Assembly: GCF_039555335.1 (NCBI RefSeq)
Contig: NC_092639.1
Span: 32,024,353 to 32,088,352, forward strand
Direction: 5' to 3'
Length of the DNA stretch: 64,000 nucleotides
Origin: Amphiura filiformis
Lineage: Eukaryota > Echinodermata > Ophiuroidea > Amphilepidida > Amphiuridae
A program made the position numbers and the translations under genes. Shown here piece by piece: positions 46,161-58,389 of the stretch. The notes under the pieces are model-generated. The model saw nothing but the letters and a program-made list of their open reading frames with translations, was not told where the DNA came from and ran no database searches. Position 1 is the stretch's first letter; each line of letters begins with the position of its first letter.

Positions 46161-46261
46161 TGTCCTGTGCAAGTCAATTGATGCCAAATAAAGAGGTTAG
46201 ATCGATGGACATGACTCGTTCAGTTCGTCAATATTGATTTAATAACAGATCATCTTCTCAG

Positions 46262-46600
46262 CAGCACAAAACGTTTTCGACATTATTCGGAAGAGGTTAG
46301 AAAAGGTTGCCAGAAAGCGTTTAAATATCAGGTAAGATAAATGGTACGTAAGGGTACATAAAACGTTTTCAAAACATTCAAAATATTCTATCATAATGTT
46401 ATTTAATAAGTATTAGAAAAATATTTGGCAAAAAATGTTTGCCCAAAATATTTTAAATAACATTTTGCCACCATTTTGAAATGTTTGTGTGATTTCCTAC
46501 AAACGTGCTCATGACCTTTATAAGCCCAGCATTTAGTGTTATTTAAACGTTTTTTATCAATACCAAGACTCAAAATATAACTTTGAATTTGCGGGGTTAT
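46262..46600 (-). repeat. Fragment of the AACGTTTT-rich element
   Basis: 'cacaaaacgttttcgacatt' and following text match, inverted, the right end of the element at 19325-20678 ('gtcgaaaacgttttgtgttt'). The remainder shows the same 'aacgttttcaaaacatt' words. Confidence 0.6.
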
Positions 46601-46604
46601 TAAA

Positions 46605-48180
46605 ATAAGAACCTAACTCTATAGCCAATTCTCGTAAAAATATCTTCGTTTGTAGTAATAAATTTGATGGGAATGGTTGGTGAATATATTACTTTTTTCA
46701 TGAAATTAGTACTTGATTTTCTAGTTTCAACAAGACTATCTTTAAGCATTTATGACAATCCGTGTAAAGATGATCTATTTCATCAGAATACATGTAATTT
46801 CACTGACCATTGGCAATGTCCGACTTCATTTGAAATCTTAAAAAGAAATGTCTATTTTGTCAATGACAAAAATCAAATATCCGGCAAGATACAAAAGAGT
46901 TTATTTGCAATAAATTTTGGTTTACGAAATGCTTCAGAGATACCGACATAAGTCTAAGGTGTTGCACAACTATCGCATCAGTATTGGTTTTCCAAGCCCG
47001 ACTACTCCCTGGATAATAATGCGAGCTATCCTAATAAAAACAAGCATTATGTCCCGGCATTATGTGTTTATTGTATTGTGATTACTGACAAAATTCACTA
47101 CACTTTATGTATAAATCTCGCTAGACGCAAAGTTCCCGGAACCACCGCTAGGTGGCAGCACACGACGAAAGCTTTGATGGAACACCTCAATTACTTTCAT
47201 ATGCAAAAACCAAACCAAAATGCAAAAATGCACTGAGATGCCCGAGATATCTATGATGTAGCCACAATTTTGACATTGTAGCGCATGGTTGCTTACTTAT
47301 ATCGGGTATAGCCCCCTTCATCTGGCCAGACGCCACCAACGGCATCTATCTTTAGTTCCGAAAAAACTCTGGATGACGTCATATCCGGAGAAATAATATT
47401 AATAATGAAGCCCTATCCAACTACACAAACGAACAAATCGTGATCGCACTATTATATATTTATCTATTTTTAGTAGACATATTTTTGTATAATGAATCTG
47501 CCCAAAAGGCTTTGATTGCCGAACTCACTGTTCCTTTTGAACAAAATATAAAAACATCTCATGATCGTAAGCAAACAAATATGCCGGTCTTCTTTCTGGT
47601 CTTAACAAGGGTGTGTGAAAACAAATCTAGTTTATTTTGAGGTTGGTTCTCGTGCCTGGTCAGTAAAGATAACGTTTCTCGTCGGCGTTCCATTTTCAAA
47701 TGTTGCAAAGCTACAGTCACCAAAAAGGTCACCAAGGACATTTCTAAACTAGCTTTATTGGGCTCATACAGTATTTGGAATTGTAGGAAAGAGCCCTTGT
47801 GGGATGACCTCGAACACCTCAAATTGAACATTGTTTAATCATGTTGTTGGCTCTTTTAAAAGTTGTTTATGCATTTCTTGTATGTAATTGTTTGTTTTTG
47901 CTTCGTTTTCCCTGCATTTGTCCATGCTGTTGTTTTGCACTGGGCCTGGCATGAATTATCTGACAATTGCTATATTGCCCATATTCATGACATTCAAAGA
48001 TGTCCGGATCTATGTGTGTCTTTATTACAATTAAAAAAAACCAATCAATTATCATGCCATAGATAAATTAGGGTTTTAAAACTTATTTTCGTGTTTCACA
48101 GTGTCAATTGTCATGAATATAGAAGAAAAGTTTACTGGTTTGAATAAGTCACACACAAAAAAAAGGAAAAAAAAAGTGAA
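46605..48180. other. Intergenic, no gene recognised
   Basis: The 95-codon open frame 46664-46951 (+) has several cysteines but no family signature, signal peptide or splice context I can defend. The opposite-strand frames 47440-48066 are probably accidental. Confidence 0.3.
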
Positions 48181-48183
48181 ACT

Positions 48184-48250
48184 GTTGGGGCTCGAACCAC
48201 TAGCCTTTCGTTTCACCGTCTGAAGTACTGTCCATTACACCACGCTGTCA
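48184..48250 (-). tRNA. tRNA-like sequence, probably a pseudogene or SINE remnant
   Basis: On the minus strand the stretch reads 'gacagcgtggtgtaatggac' (A-box-like 'tggtgtaatgg'), an imperfect anticodon arm 'cttcagacggtgaaa', and 'agtggttcgagcccc' (B-box 'ggttcgagccc'). The acceptor stem does not pair well and the anticodon loop is irregular. It is tRNA-derived but probably not a functional gene. Confidence 0.5.
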
Positions 48251-48760
48251 TGTTGAAATAATTACGGGATTCCGTGATATATGGGTGCGCATTGCATTCT
48301 CGTGATTATGAAAATGGTAAATCTCGACAGACGATTTACATTTGCTAAAATCAGTAAAATGTAAATAATGTTAGAGCTAACAAAACGTAAAATAGTAAAA
48401 TTAGATGTAGTTTTGAACAAGCTTTCAAACAAAACACTTTCCAAATAAAAGTTGACACCAAATCGGCCTAAATTATGAATTTTGTCAACGGTTTACCATT
48501 TCTAAATTAAAGAAACTCCTTGTATTAATATTCAGTATTAGACTATGGTAAACCGTCAAATCACTATGTGATTCAATGGGGCGATTTACAATCGCACTTT
48601 ACCATTTCACGCAAATAAAATGATCAATTTTAAAGATATTTCTGCATGAGTAGGCCTACTTCATGAGCGTACTAATGCGATTTTTTTATTGGTTCGTTTT
48701 TTTTTTTTTTTTTTTTGCTTTGGGGGAGGGCGTTGATCTGAAAAAGATGAAAAAGGTCGT

Positions 48761-48948
48761 TTTTGACTATATTGCCCTGCACTGCAGCGTTCACGCGATA
48801 CATATCCACTGAACTATATCATGCTGATCACTCACATCTGTAAGATTAGTAATGTTTGAAAAGAGCGCTATTGTATTCAATCTATGATTGTAGACATACA
48901 CAGGTGATGGGTGCAACATGCTTGTAGTGCAGGGCGATATAGTCAAAA
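48761..48948. repeat. Small fold-back element
   Basis: 'ttttgactatattgccctgc' + 'act' at 48761 is mirrored by 'agtgcagggcgatatagtca' + 'aaa' ending at 48948, with one or two mismatches. Confidence 0.65.
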
Positions 48949-49147
48949 TTGATACAATAAGTTGTTTTATTTTATATCCACATCATAGCTTATGCATTAA
49001 CTAATATTCATTGAAAATTTGGAGTAATTCTATCAAGTAGTTTTAAAGTTACAGCCAAAAGTTTAAAATCAGATGTTAATTTTAGCGATTGCCTCATACA
49101 TGTCTGAGGCAATCGCGTTAAATAAAGACTGTGATCACGAACTCCTA

Positions 49148-49406
49148 CACTAGTGGAAGTTTTGGATGAGAAAACGGACATTTTGATGAGAATCGGCCAA
49201 AATGGTGAGAATTTAATTTTCTCATTCTCTTGGATGAGAAACTTCCTGGTGTGTGTGTCAATCATTATTGTCTTATTAAAACTGGTGACAATTGCTAATC
49301 CTCGATTATCATTTTCTCATCCAAAAGAATGAGAAAATTAAATTCTCACCATTTTGGCCGTTTCTCATCAAAATGTCCGTTTTCTCATTCAAAACTTCCA
49401 CTAGTG
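49148..49406. repeat. Fold-back MITE with arms of about 90 bp
   Basis: 'cactagtggaagttttggat' at 49148 and, inverted, the end 'aaaacttccactagtg' at 49406. The arms continue inward through 'cattttgatgagaa' and 'ccaaaatggtgagaatttaa' almost without mismatch. The interior is about 70 bp. The near-perfect arms suggest a young element. Confidence 0.8.
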
Positions 49407-49558
49407 ATGTTGGCCATGTCCTGGGTATTGTGTGTGCTTTTTAACCTTGTTTGTTAATAAAGTAATAAGATGATTAACTACAGGAAAATGAACGTGAATT
49501 ATAAGCTTAATTATTTTTGTATTATTGACGCTTAAAGATTAGTGACACATTTTGTTCC

Positions 49559-50187
49559 TTAAGGGATGGGGTATGAACGTTTGGACAGTATTTATTGTGG
49601 GACATTGGAGCACATCAGACATATCGAATTGCATTCTGAATACAAAGAATGTCCTTCTGTTATCAAATAATTTAGATTTTTTTGAAATTCGCAATGGGCA
49701 CATTTTATGGCAAATCATTAAAAATTGTTATTTTTGATATTTAACAGCACTCGAAGTAAACTTTATAAATCTGATGATTTATTCTTAAAGTGTATGTAGG
49801 TGGGATGAAAAGCCGACGATCAATTGAAAATTTTGACCTTTCGTATTGAAGATATAGATTTTTTTTTCCGAAAACACCAAAAAATTAGGTCTTTTTGGGA
49901 AAAAAATCCATATTTTCAATTGATCGTCGGCTTTTCGTCCCAGCTACATACATTTTAAGAATATATCATTAGATTTATAAAATTTACTTCGAGGACTGTT
50001 ATATATCAAAAATTGGAAAAATATAAAATTTTAATAATTTGTCATAAAATTTGTATTATATCTTGAATTTCAAAAATGAAAATTATTTGATATCAGAATG
50101 ACATGCTTCGTATTACGTCTGAGGTGCTCTCATGTCCCACAAAAAATACTGTCGAAACGCTCAAAGCGCTCATTCCAGATCCCTTAA
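49559..50187. mobile_element. TTAA-flanked palindromic MITE (piggyBac-like)
   Basis: TTAA at 49559-49562 and 50184-50187; termini 'gggatggggtatgaacgttt' and, inverted, 'gggatctggaatgagcgctt'. Both arms of about 300 bp match the copy at 19931-20596. The right arm lacks about 20 bases near the centre. No transposase. Confidence 0.75.
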
Positions 50188-50479
50188 AATCATGAGCCTC
50201 AATATTAAAAACGGTGAACTGCGAAACGGTAGGGTAATAATGCACACCAAGTTCTGTGCCAAACCGTGCAAGTAACATTGACATAGTATTGTCTAGTCGA
50301 GACAGACAAGATGAACATCAATAGTTGGCAGGCAGACTTATTTTAGTTACAACCTGTTGTCATGGCATTATGTGATTCCATGTTAGTTTTGAGAAACTAT
50401 ATTAAGAAATAAATAGCTTCACTAATAACTATATAAGGTACATTCTCTTTGGCCACCCTGTATCGATATAGTCGCAAAT

Positions 50480-52030
50480 CAATGACCATAGAATATTGGT
50501 TTAATTATCGAAACAAGAGATTTAGCACAGTTTGAACCACTGAACCACCAATACTGCAATTTGATTGTCATAGAATCGGGCATAGAAAAAATGTATATCC
50601 CTTTTGGACTGGAGCAATTCCAAGGGTCTGTAATCATCCACACCTTTGGGTTTGCTTTATTAGTACTGCCTGTTGACTCATACACCTTTAGTCCCAAATG
50701 ACCGTCGCTGCTGAAAGAATGAAGAAAACAAATAGGGAAGGCAATTCAAATATTGCATGTTAGGCTAAATGCCATCGGTTAACTTTTCCACTCGTCAAAG
50801 CTATTGATTAACGCTGTAAACCTCATTATTAAATATCTGAAGAACGTATTGCTACGCACATATCTTTATTTCCTTTCATTTTGAACGCTTTCAAAATGTT
50901 TCAAATTAGCAAAAGATAATCAAAAACATTATTTTGCCATTTTTTGTAATCGTTTAAATTAAGACACCTTAAAGTTGTTGATTGCTTCTTCAAATAATTT
51001 CCTGGACTGCTGTTCGGGCTCGTCGAATAACCTACTTAAGTACTTCACATGTTATTTTAGATAGACTCAGTTCATAGTAAACTGTTATTCGACATTCTGC
51101 GAAAATCATAACGAATTATGTAAGCTGGCACGGTCAAACCTCGCTTCCGAAATTTTGGTCATTCCAATAAGCCTTTGCTGCGAGTGTAACTCTGATGACG
51201 TTTAGTTGATGAACAAATTTCCACTGACTGCACAGTGAATTTTTGTTGCAATGATACATCGTTGGGGCTTTCGGGGATTCCCGAATAAATTGTCTATTGG
51301 GAAAGATAATCTGTTCAGGACATCATTAAGGTTCCCTCTGTATATAATACGCTGCCAAATATCCAACGTATCTTTTCTCTTGGGTTCGTCTATTAAATTA
51401 TGGTGTTATCACATTGGATATTGACATTCAGATGTACCAACTTAATTTTTAATGTACATTATATTTTTATTTTTCGATTTCGTTAATTTGTGAAAATATT
51501 AGTGTATCTTGGGCATCATTAAAAAAAGCGCAGTGATTTATATTGCACTACGTACAGGCACAACGCCTAGACGTTGATCCACAAGCCTCAGCACACTTTA
51601 CAGGTTGTCGCTGACCACTACGGCCCCACATCATTCCACAAACCATTAAGCAACAAATCAGGGACTTTCCACAAATAACCATCGCAACCAGGATCAGCTC
51701 CCCGACTTTCGTACGGGTTACAACGAGATAAATTAGCAGTGAGTTCCTTGTCCAGGGGAATTTCAAGCTAACTCAATTTTTCCGTGTGAGCGTACTAGGC
51801 ACCGCCAGGGTTGATTAAGATACCGTAAAGAGATTAAAAGTCGTTGATAACGTTGATAACAGTTTCTATCCAACTAATTATGACAAGCTATTCTCCGTCA
51901 TCAACGGCGAGATGTGTTTGATATTGATGAAGAAAACAACAAAAACATTGTGATTTTGCTGATTCGTTTTGATCTTATTTATTCAGAAGCAATTATTTAG
52001 AAGGACATAACCTTTCAATGACGCAATTTA
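50480..52030 (-). repeat. Long dispersed repeat, second half of the inverted pair
   Basis: Reverse-oriented relative of 41545-43260. Its minus-strand frame 50479-50697 (72 codons, 'LKVYESTGSTNKANPKVW') is not open in the other copies, so coding is doubtful. An adjoining piece (50747 onward) is the family seen at the window start. Confidence 0.75.
51520..51612 (+). repeat. Arm of the 54.1-kb hairpin family
   Basis: 'aaaaagcgcagtgatttata' and 'gcacaacgcctagacgttga' followed by 'tccacaagcctcagcacact' match the right arm of the hairpin at 54107-54249 almost exactly. It appears inserted in the long repeat at 50480-52030. Confidence 0.75.
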
Positions 52031-52039
52031 TGTTTTTGA

Positions 52040-52840
52040 AAGTGACGCGAATGCAATGTAAAATACATTTTGCCAATACATACTATGGAATGAACCGTCT
52101 GTGCCCTACACTGGGTTTCAGAGAAGAACTGCAGTCCCTTGCTCAGATTGATGCGAGCACCCTGTTAATGAGCGACATACGCGGAGCTTTGTGCACAGTG
52201 TCATCGCCCCGATATCTTCATGGCAGAAATCGCCATGGTAGGTTGAATCCACAGCCACGCATGGTCATTTTGTTCCGATCTGTTTAATAGTTTTGAGACG
52301 CATAATGAGCCGAGGGACATCCGACTAAGGCTACTGACAATAGCCTGGTAATTGACCTCTCTGCGTGTGAGTGAGCATGTATACCGCCATGGGGTCATCT
52401 GCCTTTAGACTGCCTCCACGAGTGAGTGCAGCTCGCCTACGCTGCGCTATAGTTCGGCACATATAAAATCAGAATTTTGGTCAGTTTTTGAGCTCAAGAC
52501 GCACGCTTCTTTCTCAATACGCAAGCTAACGACTATCATATCCTTTCAACACATATGTTCAAGTAAAAAAAGTGCAAGGAAATAAATATGGCTTCTTTAG
52601 AACAAAAAAATTACGGATGATATTCATCATTTTCTACCCCGGTATCCAAAGATTTATCGCCTGAATATCAAATCGTGCATATCACATTCACGTGTATCGA
52701 TCCCGTGTATTCATTTTAGTGTCTCTGCTGTGCAATGTAATTATTAACCAGGCAATGTCGGTGTGTTGTGTTCACTTCAAGGGCGCCGATATGCGCCTAC
52801 CAACGACCTGATGCACAATCGGCCAATCATATACTATGGC
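52040..52840. other. Intergenic, no gene recognised
   Basis: The 89-codon open frame 52018-52287 has no recognised motif. No RNA gene or repeat end was seen. Confidence 0.3.
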
Positions 52841-52842
52841 GC

Positions 52843-52875
52843 GAGAGGTTCCGGGTTCGAACCCTGGCGCGGTGG
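52843..52875 (+). tRNA. tRNA 3'-half-like fragment
   Basis: 'gaggttccgggttcgaaccc' + 'tggcgcgg' is a perfect T-arm with a consensus B box (GGTTCGAACCC). No matching D arm or A box is visible upstream. It is likely a fragment of a tRNA gene or a tRNA-derived SINE. Confidence 0.5.
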
Positions 52876-52879
52876 TTTA

Positions 52880-54100
52880 GTACGCTAAAAATGGAGTGAC
52901 TGCTAATTGTCTCGTTGTAACCAGCTATCGAAATAATTAATTATCAAATTAAAGCTTCCCCACTGTCATTGTCGTCTACATCTCATCTGAAATATTTCCG
53001 ATGAGCTGCTTCCATTCCGACCATCTTTGTGTGGTTTTGCAAACCCCGAATGTTTACATGTATAATACCAATATAACCTCATAAATATATATTGTTTCCA
53101 TCAATTGTCTAATGTTTACGTTCAACGTCTTGTAAAGAACGTTTAAAGACCAGCCTGTGCTTGTAATTTAGCAAGTGTAGTGCAATTTATGTTTACTGCG
53201 CAGTTACATCAAAGTGATCACGTGATCGAAAGTACCTAATCACGTTCGACCTAACAGCATAGCATGGCAACGAGACCAGTGTATCTTTACCTTGTTTATT
53301 GGTCTTTGTCATTGGTTGAGGTATTGTTTGACCATTTAACATAATTTGAAGAAGGTAATTCCCCAATTAACCGTACCAAACACGATGTCTTGCGATGTTG
53401 ACACGGGCAATTACGAGTGGGCGAAATAATGATTTTGAGCTTCTTTAGGGTTTTGGATTGCCGAAGTTGGATATTTGGGAAGTTGACATGTCTCACGAAA
53501 ACCACTAAAGACACATTTTATCGTCATTTGTTGTGGGAAAAAATAAAACATTAAAGTAGATATACCAAGGTACGGGGTATGTGTCTCTGAGTTCTATTCC
53601 GACCCACTGGCACCATTTTTGCCTGAAATGGAAATTGAACAATGCCGCAATCCGCCTCACGTAGTCAAATCTAGTCACATTGTTGTCTTATTTTTTCCAC
53701 AAACATTAAAAATTAAGTACAAATGGAGCGTGGCGTAGTATTGAACAGACTACCAATACTGATTGGATTATATAGATTAACTCTATAGATATCAATGGTT
53801 GAGAGCTAGAACGCCTCACCTCACTATCACCTGTCCCCACAAAATGATCATAAAGTCGCCATGACACAGTCCATTAATCATGACAAAATTTAATAGAAAA
53901 CAGAAGATATTGTGCAGGAAATATTGATTTAAGACCAAAATTAAGAGCCAACATTATGCTCATTTTGTGAGAGCTGGTTATCATGGTTATTGTGAGTTAC
54001 GGCTTTCTGCTTCTGAACAAACCCTCGATATGCCGGTAAAAGAACAATTTTGCGGAATGATAACCTGATTCATCGCAATTGTCTCAAGTTGTAGAAAGTG
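52880..54100. other. Intergenic, no gene recognised
   Basis: No coding region, RNA gene or repeat ends recognised. The open frame 53296-53514 (-) has no motif. Confidence 0.3.
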
Positions 54101-54106
54101 ACAACA

Positions 54107-54249
54107 AGTGTGCTGAAGCTTGTTGATCAACGTCTAGGCGTTGTGCTTGAGCGTAGTACTCTATAAAAAAAAAAGAAAAGCGCAGTGATTTATAGTGCGC
54201 TACGCACAGGCACAACGCCTAGACGTTGATCCACAAGCCTCAGCACACT
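54107..54249. repeat. Hairpin element
   Basis: The left arm 'agtgtgctgaagcttgttga' (54107) and the right arm ending 'cctcagcacact' (54249) are inverted over about 50 bp, including 'caacgtctaggcgttgtgc' against 'gcacaacgcctagacgttg'. The spacer is an A-rich run. A single arm occurs at 51520-51612. Confidence 0.75.
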
Positions 54250-54259
54250 TTACAGTACA

Positions 54260-56075
54260 CTATAAATCATTGCGCGCTTTTTTTTCTTCTTTTTTTTAAA
54301 TTATTGACCTATAAATATTCACTTGGCCCAGAACTTGGCTTGCGTTATTACCTTGCCGTTTACGAAGTTTACGGTTTTTAATATTGAGGCTCCCGATGTG
54401 TCACTAATCTTGAAACATCTATGCCCTATTAAAGCAAATTAAGTTAGGCTATAATATTGCGCGCTCGTTTTCCTGTAGACCTTATGGTAAGACCTATGGC
54501 AATATAAATGCGATTATTGGCTTTCTTGACTCATTTCTTATTAACGAACAATATCGTTACGCTCGTATTAATTTAAAAAGTATACGGCAGTTGTTTAGTT
54601 AAATGGCTAAAACTGGAAAAAATGGCCCTTGGCATCCCACTCGCCTTACGGGTAGAATAAAACATGCCAATTGGCATCCACTGAGCAAAATAAACTATTC
54701 TTATTGGTTCAGCAGTTCATGCGACAGACGTTTGCTTTTAATGTCGTAGAGCCCATAATATATAGCATAAAGAGCAAGGTCGTTTTTATGAAATTAGGGC
54801 ACAGACGTTTCGTTCCATACTATATAGGAGAAACACCTGCGGTATAGTATGCCATGGATATTGACAACATTATTTGATAGCCCTGACGTTCATTCCGCAA
54901 CGGGCTGCATCCAAATAACCTTTTGAATATCTTTTACAGCAAGACTGGCTGCACTTACACTCCCGACAATACAGCACTAATTTGGAGGATTAACAAATAT
55001 CCTTTTGCCAAACGAAATATCGCCCAATCCTTATCCGGCAGGTGAAACTAACTGCCAAACAAACTTTAATATCTGGCTACTTTTGAAAACTAAAAGCCAA
55101 AAACATGCAATTTTGCATACTGGTTGTAGTCATGAAATTCAAAGTTTTGACAACGTCTAAGCATTCAGAATCTTGAGTCTAAGCTAAGATATTGGTCTTA
55201 ATCTTATTATTTTATGTTAATTTATAATAATTGGTTATGAACTAGATAGTGGGTAAGCCCTGGGGGTTGGGAGGTACTAGGGGCGTGGAGAGGGGGGGGC
55301 AAAGATGCACTTTTACCATAGGTACTTGACATCATGGGCTACACAAAATGCCTGATAGCAATTGAACCGGAGTATCTTTTGGCGGGAAAAGGTCATCGAA
55401 CTTTACACAGGGTCAAATTTCAAACAGCAAAATAGGTCAAGTACCATTGAGGCTTATTGACCTTGCCCTATTTTGATGCATTACGTAGGTAACGAAACAT
55501 CCTACAAGCATCTTACAATCCTCACATCGATCCAAGGACAACTTCGCATCCTGAAGTCATTGTTCTTTCGGATTATGTAGTCTCTCTTTCACAGGCAGTT
55601 ATCTCTGATTTGGTTTTCCTCATGTTGTTCTTTTGCTTTGTTTTTGTCAAAATATTGTAGTATGTGCAATTGGAAATTATTTTGGTCGCCATCTTGAATT
55701 TTGAGGTGACAGAAGTACATGCGCAAGAGTACACCAAGCAAATATTGTCACATGCAATAAGCCAGAGAATAAAGAGGTGTACTTATAGTTTGTAATCATG
55801 GTGCAATGTGACTCAAAAACTAAGTACGTTTTGAGGTTTGGCCCTTCGATTGTTAGTTGCGAAGCGTGAGCCGCTTTCTACTATCATGATTGTAGCTTTA
55901 ATAAACATACTGATAAGTCAATCTTACGTATATTGTCAAATGCAATCTTGTGATCAATTACATTGAAAGCTTTGGAGAAGTCCGAGACAAGATGGTGGTA
56001 TTACGTGAGTAGTACGCCCTGGTGGACGTTCCCCTGGGATTTGCTAACTGTCGAACGTCGCGAAGGTTGATACAC
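54260..56075. other. Intergenic, no gene recognised
   Basis: A G-rich stretch lies at 55256-55302. No gene, RNA or transposon end was identified. Confidence 0.3.
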
Positions 56076-56082
56076 ATCTTCA

Positions 56083-56268
56083 GGCTTTCTTTACCGGATG
56101 TCGATTTGCACCGAAATACCTTCCCACATTACAATATGCGTATTGCATAACAAAAGGAGATGGATTAACCTCAAAATTGTATCTATTGTTATGCAATATG
56201 CCTATTACCTTGTTGGAAGGAATTTAAGCTCACATGACATCCGGTATAGAAGCCCTAAAGGTGAGCAT
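56083..56268. repeat. Fold-back MITE of about 185 bp
   Basis: Inverted arms: 'ctttctttaccggatgtc' against 'gacatccggtatagaag', 'cctt.cccacatta' against 'taccttgttggaagg', and 'atgcgtattgcataacaaaa' against 'ttgttatgcaatatgc'. The central spacer is about 25 bp. Confidence 0.65.
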
Positions 56269-56589
56269 TGAATCACTGACTTTTGCTTTTGCCATTCTCG
56301 ATGCCATTGACACTGGTCTGAGTTTGTTTATTGTACGAATTGTCTGCTTGGTGATAGGAACTGACTTTTTACTGCAGGACTACAAATGTGAAAGGAATGC
56401 CAATTTTTAATGTAAGCTGTAAGAATTATGTTATGACTGCATCATTAAAACAGGCACACAGTTGCAGGTGTTTGTGTTCATTCATTATAATCAGTCAGTA
56501 AGTCATTCTGTAAAACAACCACTTACTATTGACGTATTATAAAGTAGACTGTAGACACCACGTATTGTAAACTTATGTCTAGCCCTAAT

Positions 56590-56668
56590 TCATTCATTCA
56601 TTCATTTATCCATTCATTCATTCATTCATTCATTCAGTCATTCATTCATTCATTCATTCATTCATTTA
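56590..56668 (+). repeat. (CATT)n microsatellite
   Basis: Near-continuous 'cattcattcattcattcatt' with a few interruptions. Confidence 0.92.
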
Positions 56669-56674
56669 TATTGA

Positions 56675-57715
56675 TCCAATCATTTGACTACGATATGCAA
56701 TTTTATTTTTTCCTACACTTTTACCATTACATACTCCGGTAGGCGCCCTCTTTGTTTTGTTGATTGTGTCATTGCCTGTGATGTGATACGCGATGGCGTA
56801 ATAGCGAGTTGAAAACGAAAAACTCAGGCCTGTAAATACTGCACGTGCTGATTTGACAAACTTAATTTGTGTCAACTTCTGTGTACATTATAATGATGTT
56901 AGAGGCGTATTATGCATGTAATTGGAGGAGCATTAAGTATAAATTTGTATATGGTTTCCTATGAAGTTTCCGAGTAATTCTTCGGCAGAAAAACAAGAAA
57001 AGAAAAGAAAATCCCGCGTAGCACTTAGCTCTTTTGCAATGTGTGCATGATGTGTGAGAGACAAAAAATGTAGTCATTTTTAATTTTTCCAATTACTCTG
57101 ATATGCACCCTCTTCGTTTGACCATAGACACTAATTGCCTTGCGATGTAATACGCGGTGGCGTAATAAGAGTCCGAAACTCGAGTTAGAAACTCGTGTGC
57201 TGAATTGACGGACATTTGTTGCACCATGTTAGGTGGTGCAACCACCTAATATATTGTGATCGGTCGAATCTTCTGATTCTTCTGCTTCTTCTGATTCTTT
57301 CGCCCTCTTTTTTTTATGTTATTAGTGCTAGATAATAGATGACCTCTGGCTTACATCGGTTTCAACCAAACTTGGGTACAAGAAGCACTGACCCAAGCTT
57401 AATATCATAGTCATATATGACTCTAACATGTTATGACCACCAAACCTGGTCAGAAGAACTACTGACCAAAGATTGATATATGTTTTGGAGTCAATAGAGG
57501 CAATTTTGTGAACATTTTGAAAATGCTACTCTTACTCAAAGTTACATGTTATAACCACCAAACCTGGTTAATATAATTTGCACCCAGCTTTGAATCAAAG
57601 TTTACACACAGGCCAGTTACCATGGTAACAGGAAGTCAACTAAATAATACTAAGACTACCAAAATTACTTGGTCAGATTACCTACATTCATGATAATACA
57701 TAACAAATCAATGCG
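56675..57715. other. Intergenic with weak repeats
   Basis: Two relatives of one short unit occur at about 56690-56880 and 57080-57210 ('gatatgca...ccctctt.gttt', 'gcgatg.gataCGCG.tggcgtaata'). A perfect hairpin with arms 'ttaggtggt/accacctaa' is near 57228-57249. 'gaccaccaaacctggt' recurs near 57434 and 57555. No gene was seen. Confidence 0.4.
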
Positions 57716-57725
57716 TGGTCATCCG

Positions 57726-57899
57726 AGGTCATAGGTCATATGGGATCAAAATGTCAAAAATTGGCTGATTGATCTTAAATTTGGAAGCAAATCATCAGAG
57801 ATATGAAGAGAGCTTGAAAATCGATCTGCGGTCATCCAAGGTCAACGCAACGGTCATAGAAACTGAGTTCATCTGAGGTCGAAGGTCAGTTGTAGGTCA
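57726..57899 (+). promoter_or_regulatory. Cluster of AGGTCA half-sites (DR1 and DR5 spacing)
   Basis: AGGTCA-T-AGGTCA (57726-57738) is a perfect direct repeat with one-base spacing. A single AGGTCA is at 57839-57844, AGGTCG-A-AGGTCA at 57876-57888, and AGGTCA follows five bases later at 57894-57899. These spacings are the classical DR1 and DR5 forms recognised by nuclear receptors paired with RXR. No gene is recognised nearby, and the sequence may belong to a repeat, so any function is conjecture. Confidence 0.3.
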
Positions 57900-58188
57900 A
57901 GTGTTAAATATGCTCGTTTGGGTTTAAACGTGACCCTAAATGGTCGGAAAAAACACACAATTGTAATAAATTGTTTGTAATGGTTAAGGTATTGGAGGTC
58001 ATGCAGATACCATGAAAATCAAAAGCCACCGCCTTCCATTTGTGGCTCCTGAGCCACAGAAGCTCAAGTTTCTTATGTGAACATTTGTGACAGTTATATG
58101 CATGTAGTTGGAAGCGCATTACATATAATTTGGACAGCATGTGGGTGGGTTCCTTGGGACCCATGATCCGATTTCTCCGGAAGTTTTT

Positions 58189-58380
58189 ATTAAAGAATTA
58201 TTTTTGACCGATATTTATTATAAATAAAAGTCATGCTTTTACATGCCCTTAATATTAAAGATATAATTATTTTTGACCGATACTTGTTATACTAAATATC
58301 CGAACTTTTACATGTAATTATTTTGACGGATATTTATTGTAAATTTCCTACATATTATTAAAGATAAAATGTTCAAGTAA
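58189..58380 (+). repeat. Degenerate tandem repeat
   Basis: Three imperfect units containing 'aattatttttgaccgatatt', 'cttttacatg' and 'attaaagata', with a period of roughly 60-80 bp. Confidence 0.55.
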
Positions 58381-58389
58381 TAATTTTGT

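Noticed and set aside
46664..46951. 95-codon frame with several cysteines
   Set aside because: No family signature, no convincing start context or introns, and no second copy to test conservation.
50479..50697. 72-codon frame in the long repeat ('LKVYESTGSTNKANPKVW')
   Set aside because: The inverted relative at about 43040-43260 does not keep this frame open, and no domain is recognised.
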